The notes under the pieces were generated by a model, which saw only the letters and a list, made by a program, of their open reading frames with translations, did not search any database and had not been told where the DNA came from. The position numbers were made by a program, and so were the translations under genes. From Paenibacillus tundrae (lineage in GTDB: Bacteria > Bacillota > Bacilli > Paenibacillales > Paenibacillaceae): a stretch of 60,255 bases of DNA. Positions 54,174 through 60,255 of the stretch are shown here, in pieces; the stretch's first letter is position 1, and the number at the start of each line of letters is the position of its first letter. Where the stretch lies: positions 1 through 60,255 of the forward strand of contig NZ_JAUSTI010000025.1 of the NCBI RefSeq assembly GCF_030812775.1, read 5' to 3'.

Positions 54174-55229
54174 TTACTCCTTTTTGTCTTCAGCTTGCCT
54201 CTGCTCTTCTCTAGCTAGCGTTGATGTTGTTTTATCTTCTTTGCTGTCTTTGCCAGCACCTGTACCTGGCGCACCTGTCTGTGGCATATCATCCGATGGT
54301 TCTGAGGGTACTTTCGTCGATACGATTGGGTCACTATAACGTACATCTGCCCGACCCGTCACTCTTCTTACCACGATGAATACTACCGCAACAATGATAA
54401 TAGCGATCGCCAGCAGTTGCGAAATTCTAACGTTGCCATACGCTGGATCTAGATATCCTTGTTCGAAGCCCATTGCCGTCATTGGAGACCACATTCCATT
54501 TACGACAGAAGCCACCCATGCTGGCGCTTGGAACCCAAGACTATCTGTGCGCAATGCTTCAATGAAGAAACGACCGATAGAGTACCAGATAAAATAAGAC
54601 ATGAACAGTTCACCTGCACGTAGAAACTTCTGACGACGCAATACGAGCAGAATCCCTAAACCTACTAGGCTCCATAACGATTCATACAAGAAAGCCGGAT
54701 GATGGAATACACCATTTACGTTCATCTGATTGACGATAAAGTCTGGAAGATGCAGATTGTTCCGCAAAAATGATTCCTCTACAGGTCCGCCGTAGGCTTC
54801 CTGATTCACGAAGTTCCCCCAACGCCCAATCATCTGTCCAACGATGAGACCTGGCGCGCAAATATCGGCCATACGCCAGAAGTTATATCCTTTACGACGG
54901 AAGAAAATAACTGCACATATGATGGCACCAATTAGTGCCCCATAAATGGCGATACCGCCATTCCATATTTTAAATACATCCCAGAAATTGTCCTTATAAT
55001 CGTCCCATTTAAATGCCACATAATAAATTCTGGCTCCAATAATAGCAGACGGTACGCCGAGCAGAACCATGTCCATGAAGACTTCCTGCGGGATGGCATA
55101 TCGTTTTCCCTCCTGGATGACCAGCAATAGACCAACAAGCGCTGCTGCACCCAGAATTAATCCGTACCAGTGAACCGTCAGCGGTCCAATAGAGAACGCA
55201 ACCGGGTCCAACAGTAATAATGTATCCAT
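54174..55229 (-). CDS. lgt: Prolipoprotein diacylglyceryl transferase
   Basis: A 351-residue membrane enzyme attaching diacylglycerol to lipoprotein Cys, needed for the lipoprotein at 38913-40499. HWYGLILG, the Lgt signature GRWGNFVNQEAYGG (135-148), and seven hydrophobic helices are visible. The last ~50 residues (after a RVTGRADV segment) are hydrophilic, rich in Asp, Glu, Thr and Gln, and longer than the usual tail. The hprK gene is upstream and ppaX downstream. Confidence 0.96.
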   Translation of the reverse strand: MDTLLLLDPVAFSIGPLTVHWYGLILGAAALVGLLLVIQEGKRYAIPQEVFMDMVLLGVPSAIIGARIYYVAFKWDDYKDNFWDVFKIWNGGIAIYGALIGAIICAVIFFRRKGYNFWRMADICAPGLIVGQMIGRWGNFVNQEAYGGPVEESFLRNNLHLPDFIVNQMNVNGVFHHPAFLYESLWSLVGLGILLVLRRQKFLRAGELFMSYFIWYSIGRFFIEALRTDSLGFQAPAWVASVVNGMWSPMTAMGFEQGYLDPAYGNVRISQLLAIAIIIVAVVFIVVRRVTGRADVRYSDPIVSTKVPSEPSDDMPQTGAPGTGAGKDSKEDKTTSTLAREEQRQAEDKKE

Positions 55230-55355
55230 TCATTCACACTCCTATAAATTCACTCATGCCACTGTGCATACTTCCTACGTAACCTATATCCAAGAAAAAG
55301 TGGTATAGCAAAGCACAGCTTTGTCTCATACCACAATTCCCTGTACTATTTTTAA

Positions 55356-56294
55356 TTAATCCATGTCTTCCATATCTTCTGAGATGGTTGCTGTCAACTT
55401 ATTCGTAAACTGCAGCGCCGCATTCAATCCCATTTGCTTCAGACGGTAGTTCATGGCTGCAACCTCGATGATTACAGCTAGATTTCGACCAGGACGAACC
55501 GGGATCGTAACCAGAGGTACATCCGTATCAATAATTCGTGTAGTCTCCTCGTCCAATCCAAGACGGTCATACTGCTTGTCTTGTTGCCATGCTTCAAGTC
55601 GAACAACAAGCGTAATTCGTTTATTGTTACGTACAGCACCCGCACCAAACAGCGTCATGACGTTGATGATACCAACTCCGCGAATCTCCAGCAAATGACG
55701 AATCAACTCTGGCGCTGTTCCGTGAAGTTGGAAGTCGGAGGTTTGGCGAATCTCTACCGCATCATCGGCAATCAAGCGATGTCCACGTTTAACCAATTCC
55801 AAGGCCGTCTCACTTTTACCGATACCACTACTTCCCGTAATCAACATCCCTACACCATACACATCACACAAAACACCATGGATGGTCGCTGTTGGTGCCA
55901 GCTTGCCCTCAAGGAAACCAGTAATCCGGCTCGACAGGATCGTCGTTGCCATATTACTACGAAGTACAGAGAGGTTTTGCTCTTCACTTATATCGATCAG
56001 CTCTTGTGGAACGTCCAGCCCACGCGTGACAACAATACAAGGTGTCTCTTCTGTGCATAGACGCTGCATCCGATCACGGCGTTCTTGTTCAGGCAACATT
56101 GCAAAAAAGGCCAGCTCGGTTCTTCCAAGAAGCTGTACCCGTTCCTGCGGATGATATTCAAAATAACCAGCCATTTCTAGGCCAGGTCGGTTCAGATCGT
56201 CTACTGTAATGAATCTCTTTAATCCATGAGATCCTGAAACAACTTCAAGCTGAAATTGTTGCACTAACTCGGATACTTTCACTTTTTTCGCCAT
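55356..56294 (-). CDS. hprK: HPr kinase/phosphorylase
   Basis: A 312-residue hexameric enzyme that phosphorylates Ser46 of HPr and Crh with ATP or pyrophosphate and also removes that phosphate; it sets catabolite repression. Walker A GSSGIGKS at 154-161, catalytic His139 and the C-terminal signature RGVGIINVMTLFGAGAVR are seen. The ATG at 56294 has GGAAGAG in front; the frame before it has no family match. First gene of the hprK-lgt-ppaX-yvoF operon. Confidence 0.97.
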   Translation of the reverse strand: MAKKVKVSELVQQFQLEVVSGSHGLKRFITVDDLNRPGLEMAGYFEYHPQERVQLLGRTELAFFAMLPEQERRDRMQRLCTEETPCIVVTRGLDVPQELIDISEEQNLSVLRSNMATTILSSRITGFLEGKLAPTATIHGVLCDVYGVGMLITGSSGIGKSETALELVKRGHRLIADDAVEIRQTSDFQLHGTAPELIRHLLEIRGVGIINVMTLFGAGAVRNNKRITLVVRLEAWQQDKQYDRLGLDEETTRIIDTDVPLVTIPVRPGRNLAVIIEVAAMNYRLKQMGLNAALQFTNKLTATISEDMEDMD

Positions 56295-56564
56295 TTTGTC
56301 TCTTCCTTTCAGCATTCGCTGCCTCTGTATGTACATCAAGATGACACATTATTTCACTACTTTAAGAGCGCATTCAGTTTGATTCCATGTGCAGCCTATA
56401 CGAAACGTCAATCAACGTCATTCAGCGAAGACAGACCACAGTTATCGGATGTTTTCTATGCAGGTATAGCATACTCGAACTCTGTTTCATCAATCGATAA
56501 CCTTCAAATAATCTTAAATGAATTCACCACTGAATGCAATCTTGGACTATGCCTGTTATTAGTC

Positions 56565-56598
56565 AAAAAAGCCCCTTCCAGCAATAACGGAAGGGGCT
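56565..56598 (-). terminator. msmX-type gene terminator
   Basis: On the minus strand AGCCCCTTCC, 9-nt loop, GGAAGGGGCT, then six T. Confidence 0.92.
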
Positions 56599-56662
56599 CT
56601 GAATACAATGTATGATTGCGTTAACTGATAGATTTCATCGTTACCGAGGAATCCCAGTAATA

Positions 56663-57787
56663 TTAGTCTTGAAGAAGTACGTTCACTTCAGTCTCTTTGT
56701 CAAAGATATGAACCTTGTTCATGTCAATTGCCATTTTAACTGTGGAACCATCACGAGTGTTAGAACGTCCGTCTACACGTGCGATTGTAGTATCGTTACC
56801 TACACCACTCAAGTAGAGGAGCATTTCGTGACCCAAGTTCTCTGTTACATCTACATGTGTAGAGAATACAGAGTTCGGGGATGCTTCCAAGAATACTGGC
56901 TCTTCGTGAATGTCTTCTGGACGAACACCCAGAATCACTTCTTTACCAACATATCCTCTAGATTTCAGCACTTGTGCTTTACCTTGCGGGATTTCAACGT
57001 CCACGCCTGGAGCTACGAAGTGAAGGTTTGCACCTTGCTCAGCCAGTTTACCCGAGATAAAGTTCATTGTCGGGGAACCGATGAAACCAGCTACAAACAG
57101 GTTGGACGGATGGTTGTAAAGCTCTTCAGGAGAAGCAGCTTGTTGGATGATACCATCCTTCATAACTACGATCCGGTCACCCATCGTCATTGCTTCGATT
57201 TGGTCATGCGTTACGTAGATAACAGTTGTTTCCAAACGTTTAGCCAGTTTTGTGATTTCCGCACGCATCTGACCACGAAGTTTAGCATCCAAGTTGGAAA
57301 GTGGCTCATCCATCAAGAAGACTTGTGGGTCACGGACAATCGCACGTCCTAGAGCGACACGCTGACGTTGACCACCGGACAATGCCTTAGGTTTACGCTC
57401 AAGCAAATGCTCGATATCCAAAATTTTAGCTGCTTCACGTACACGTTTGTCGATCTCGTCTTTTTTCACTTTACGCAATTTCAAACCAAACGCCATGTTT
57501 TGATATACGCTCATATGCGGATACAAGGCGTAGGATTGGAATACCATCGCGATATCGCGGTCTTTAGGAGCAACATCATTTACGACACGGTCACCGATGT
57601 AGAGTTTACCTTCGGAAATTTCCTCAAGGCCTGCGATCATACGCAGTGTTGTTGATTTACCACAACCGGACGGACCTACCAGTACCAAGAATTCTTTATC
57701 TTTAATGTCCAGGTTAATGTCAACTACTGTTGCTTTATCGGAACCCGGGTATTTTTTAAAAATATGCTCTAAACGTACACCTGCCAT
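56663..57787 (-). CDS. msmX: Multi-sugar ABC transporter ATPase (MsmX/UgpC-like)
   Basis: A 374-residue ATPase. Walker A GPSGCGKST, signature LSGGQRQRVALGRA, Walker B VFLMDEPLSNLDA, and a C-terminal OB-type regulatory domain (about 240-374) as in MalK/UgpC. MsmX-type ATPases in Bacillus serve several sugar importers in trans. This one most likely powers the LplABC-like system at 36950-40499, which has no ATPase. The ATG at 57787 follows GGAGG. A CdaR-like regulator lies upstream. Confidence 0.93.
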   Translation of the reverse strand: MAGVRLEHIFKKYPGSDKATVVDINLDIKDKEFLVLVGPSGCGKSTTLRMIAGLEEISEGKLYIGDRVVNDVAPKDRDIAMVFQSYALYPHMSVYQNMAFGLKLRKVKKDEIDKRVREAAKILDIEHLLERKPKALSGGQRQRVALGRAIVRDPQVFLMDEPLSNLDAKLRGQMRAEITKLAKRLETTVIYVTHDQIEAMTMGDRIVVMKDGIIQQAASPEELYNHPSNLFVAGFIGSPTMNFISGKLAEQGANLHFVAPGVDVEIPQGKAQVLKSRGYVGKEVILGVRPEDIHEEPVFLEASPNSVFSTHVDVTENLGHEMLLYLSGVGNDTTIARVDGRSNTRDGSTVKMAIDMNKVHIFDKETEVNVLLQD

Positions 57788-57890
57788 GATTGTTGCCTCC
57801 TCAGAGATCATTTTGTAATCGAATACATTTTGTAGTTTTATAATAACCCATGCATGTGATGTTTGACTATTCGCAAACTGCACAAAAATA

Positions 57891-59072
57891 TCAGAGCTTT
57901 TTCGTCACTTTGTACATAAGCAGCAAAAGCCGCACTAGAACAGCACTTTCAAAGCTTCTAACATCGTATCCAATCTCTTGTTTGATCTTATCCAGACGAT
58001 AAACGAGTGTATTCCGGTGGATGAAAAGCCGCTTGGCCGTCTCGCTTACGTTGCAATCCAAGCTAAAAAAGGTCTCTAGCGTTGTGAGGGTCTCACTATC
58101 GTTAAATATTGCGGTATCTTTACCTGTATCCTTAATGAACCGATGTCGCTGCTGCTGGGGGATACTAGCAACAACCTGTTCCAGTTGTAAATTCCATGGA
58201 AGATGGATATGCTGTGCGACATGGAATGCCCTGCCTAGCTGTACACTTTCCTGCAGAAGTGCAGTAGCAGGCGCCAATTGAGTTGCTGGGTGACAAGGTA
58301 ACAATGCAGATAGATGGAATACACCAGCCCATTCACTCGCTACCAACTCATATAGTCCAAGACAGAAGGCATTAAGCAGATCTTTCCTCGCCTCAACGGT
58401 ATCCTCCTCAGCCTCACCCATAACAATCTCTTCATCAGCTAGAAAGACCCACTCTTGGTCTCCCATAGGAATTAATATAATTAACTCACCGAAGTAACTC
58501 TCCAATAGTTTATTAAGCTCTTTGGAGCGAATACGATGAGCATCCGGTGTTTCACACTGCATCAAAAAAGGAATTTTCTCTGTGCTCAGCTCCGCCACAG
58601 TCGATAAATGCGCTGGTACCGATTCATATTCGGATGGATCGTTTATCTGCTGTACAAGCCATTGACCCAGTTCAGCAAGCTGCTGCTCTCGATCACTTTC
58701 ATATACTACAGGCGCTTCTTCGAGTGATGCTTCTGTGTTGTTAAGGATTAGAAGCTCGATGAGTCCCTTGGTTTCTCTAGTAATCGCTTCAGTAGAGCAT
58801 CCCCAACATATAATATTTCCTTCTTTGGCATTCACTCCGACTTTAAAATAAATCCGTTCTCCCGTACTCAGACTGCGTGCTTCAGTAAAATTGTCCCTTT
58901 TCGCCTCGCTTGGTTGACCGTCGTGCTCTCCATTATAGATAGGGTTATCATAGTTATGATCGAATAACTTGGCCGCTGACTCTTCCCATTCTTCTATAGT
59001 AACTTCATATTCATCTAATGTAGTACCGATAACTGTTTCAATTTGTTGTTTAAGACCTGGTATGATCATCAT
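57891..59072 (-). CDS. CdaR/PucR-type transcriptional regulator
   Basis: A 393-residue protein with the PucR-type helix-turn-helix at the C-terminus (NVSETAKRLFIHRNTLVYRL, then DKIKQEIGYD). The N-terminal part is a sensor region of uncertain fold, acidic and Glu-rich. Relatives regulate sugar-diacid or purine use. It lies 103 bp before the msmX-type ATPase in the same direction, so it may control it. The start (59072) has only a weak ribosome site. Confidence 0.82.
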   Translation of the reverse strand: MMIIPGLKQQIETVIGTTLDEYEVTIEEWEESAAKLFDHNYDNPIYNGEHDGQPSEAKRDNFTEARSLSTGERIYFKVGVNAKEGNIICWGCSTEAITRETKGLIELLILNNTEASLEEAPVVYESDREQQLAELGQWLVQQINDPSEYESVPAHLSTVAELSTEKIPFLMQCETPDAHRIRSKELNKLLESYFGELIILIPMGDQEWVFLADEEIVMGEAEEDTVEARKDLLNAFCLGLYELVASEWAGVFHLSALLPCHPATQLAPATALLQESVQLGRAFHVAQHIHLPWNLQLEQVVASIPQQQRHRFIKDTGKDTAIFNDSETLTTLETFFSLDCNVSETAKRLFIHRNTLVYRLDKIKQEIGYDVRSFESAVLVRLLLLMYKVTKKL

Positions 59073-59282
59073 AATATGAACGTCACCACTCTGTTTTTTC
59101 TACTATCTTATCATATCCTAAGGGAGATCGCCTTTTACCTATGGGTTTATCACAACGATTACGAAAATTTATAATTTATTGTGTATTGGCAGCTGACCCT
59201 TTTATCCATGTGTTATCTAGGTTCCCTAGAATATTATTCAATAAGTACTCGGCTACTATTTCATTAGTTTTAATTTCAAAAC

Positions 59283-59325
59283 AAAAAAAAGAGTGAATAA
59301 TCATGTTAATGATTATTCACTCTTT
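59283..59325 (-). terminator. Terminator of the rRNA-tRNA operon
   Basis: A perfect 17-bp stem (AAAGAGTGAATAATCAT and complement, loop of 4) followed on the minus strand by a run of T, behind tRNA-Lys. Confidence 0.9.
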
Positions 59326-59333
59326 CTATATGA

Positions 59334-59406
59334 TGAGTCATGAAGGGCTCGAACCTTCGACACCCTGATTAAAAGTCAGGTGCTCTACCAACTGAGCTAA
59401 TGACTC
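59334..59406 (-). tRNA. tRNA-Lys (TTT)
   Basis: Acceptor GAGTCAT with ATGACTC, discriminator A; anticodon loop gives TTT. CCA is not encoded. Last tRNA of the cluster. Confidence 0.93.
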
Positions 59407-59413
59407 ATAAAAC

Positions 59414-59499
59414 TGGTGGAGGATGATGGATTCGAACCACCGAACCCGTAAGGGAGCAGATTTACAGTCTGATGCGTTTGGCCGCTTCGCTAATCCTCC
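59414..59499 (-). tRNA. tRNA-Tyr (GTA)
   Basis: 86 nt including CCA, with the long variable arm of a class II tRNA; acceptor GGAGGAT; anticodon GTA. Confidence 0.94.
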
Positions 59500-59512
59500 A
59501 AAAAAAATAAGG

Positions 59513-59585
<73 letters not shown>

Positions 59586-59605
59586 TTATTTTGTATTGGG
59601 ATTAA

Positions 59606-59683
59606 TGGCGGAACCGACGGGATTCGAACCCGCGATCTCCTGCGTGACAGGCAGGCATGTTAGGCCAACTACACCACGGTTCC
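59606..59683 (-). tRNA. tRNA-Asp (GTC)
   Basis: Acceptor GGAACCG, anticodon GTC in loop CTGTCAC, discriminator G and encoded CCA. Confidence 0.94.
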
Positions 59684-59692
59684 AGGCATTAA

Positions 59693-59768
<76 letters not shown>

Positions 59769-59773
59769 GTATA

Positions 59774-59849
59774 TGGTGGAGGCTGAGGGGATCGAACCCC
59801 CGACCCTCTGCTTGTAAGGCAGATGCTCTCCCAGCTGAGCTAAGCCTCC
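59774..59849 (-). tRNA. tRNA-Val (TAC)
   Basis: Acceptor GGAGGCT, loop CTTACAA with anticodon TAC, encoded CCA. Confidence 0.94.
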
Positions 59850-59858
59850 TGGGTAATA

Positions 59859-59935
59859 TGGTAGCGGCGGAGGGGATCGAACCCCCGACCTTACGGGTAT
59901 GAACCGTACGCTCTAGCCAGCTGAGCTACACCGCC
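59859..59935 (-). tRNA. tRNA-Met (CAT), elongator type
   Basis: Acceptor GGCGGTG with a paired (G-U) first position, unlike initiator tRNA; loop TTCATAC gives CAT; CCA encoded. A C34-modified tRNA-Ile cannot be excluded by sequence alone, but the body matches elongator Met. Confidence 0.85.
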
Positions 59936-59984
59936 ATATTAATGAATTGTCTTGATTGCTTGTCCATCTCCATTAGGATAAAGA

Positions 59985-60076
59985 TGGCGGAGAGAGAGGG
60001 ATTCGAACCCTCGCACCGTTTACACAGCCTAACCCCTTAGCAGAGGGTCCCCTTATAGCCACTTGGGTATCTCTCC
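59985..60076 (-). tRNA. tRNA-Ser (GCT)
   Basis: A 92-nt class II tRNA with long variable arm; acceptor GGAGAGA, loop CTGCTAA gives GCT, discriminator G, encoded CCA. First tRNA behind 23S rRNA. Confidence 0.94.
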
Positions 60077-60089
60077 AAATAACAATCAT

Positions 60090-60161
60090 GAACAATGATT
60101 ACAAGGATTGCTCCTTGAAAACTAGATTCGAAACGAAAGTCTGCGATCAAAACTTGCTATT
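60090..60161 (-). other. 23S rRNA 3' trailer with processing-stem half
   Basis: On the minus strand the trailer contains ATCTAGTTTTCAAGGAGCAA. This is the complement of the CTTGAAAACTAGAT-type element normally found before 23S rRNA in Bacilli, so the two should pair into the stalk cut during 23S maturation. The partner lies outside the window. Confidence 0.5.
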
Positions 60162-60255
60162 TGGATAAGCCCTCGACCGATTAGTACTGGTCAGCTCCAT
60201 GCATTACTGCACTTCCACCCCCAGCCTATCTACCTCGTCGTCTTCAAGGGGTCTT
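60162..60255 (-). rRNA. 23S ribosomal RNA, 3' end (partial)
   Basis: On the minus strand the sequence runs from the right edge through GACGACGAGGTAGATAGGCT and the CATGGAGCTGACCAGTACTA stretch to TCGGTCGAGGGCTTATCCA, the conserved 3' end of Firmicute 23S rRNA. The gene continues beyond the window. No 5S gene lies between it and tRNA-Ser. Confidence 0.93.

Overview
The window looks like a chromosomal segment of a Paenibacillus-type low-to-mid GC Firmicute. This rests on Bacillus-like gene order (ssrA-smpB-rnr-secG; cggR-gapA-pgk-tpiA-gpmI-eno; crh-whiA-yvcK-rapZ-trxB; hprK-lgt-ppaX-yvoF-like-hisZGDBHAF-hisIE-hisJ), on CtsR, CggR and CcpA-type sites, on strong GGAGG ribosome binding sites, and on a Paenibacillus-style sugar uptake operon with a membrane-bound AraC regulator and no ATPase of its own. 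No phage, insertion sequence, CRISPR array or replication origin was seen.

Layout. 1-2.6 kb: a 9-bp tandem repeat at the left edge, a deacetylase, a secreted orphan and two small conserved-looking proteins. 2.6-7.8 kb: tmRNA, smpB, rnr and secG, a ribosome rescue and RNA decay block; RNase R carries a tail of about 210 residues rich in Gly, Arg and Lys. 8-15.4 kb: the six-gene lower glycolysis operon with its repressor cggR. 15.7-16.7 kb: tRNA-Arg and clpP with a CtsR box. 16.8-21.1 kb: exported proteins (copper-amine-oxidase-N-like and SIMPL domains). 21.2-25.6 kb: an operon glk-rapZ-yvcK-whiA-crh, in which the crh product keeps His15. 25.9-30.7 kb: an ABC exporter with a DesK/DesR-type two-component pair and an AI-2E family permease. 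30.8-33.7 kb: trxB and a TPR protein. 33.9-43.2 kb: a carbohydrate uptake and processing cluster. 43.5-52.4 kb: histidine biosynthesis with prs at its end. 53-56.3 kb: yvoF-like, ppaX, lgt, hprK. 56.7-59.1 kb: msmX-type ATPase and a CdaR/PucR-type regulator. 59.3-60.3 kb: eight tRNAs behind the 3' end of a 23S rRNA gene.

How the parts connect. HprK phosphorylates HPr and Crh on Ser46, PpaX removes the resulting pyrophosphate, and CcpA then acts at cre sites such as the one in front of the sugar cluster. MsmX-type ATPases energise uptake systems like this one that lack their own ATPase. Glk, CggR and the glycolytic operon handle the sugars taken up. Prs supplies PRPP for HisG/HisZ. tmRNA, SmpB and RNase R form one quality-control pathway. 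Conserved blocks are interrupted by two accessory segments (about 25.9-30.7 and 33.9-43.2 kb), where the less understood genes lie.
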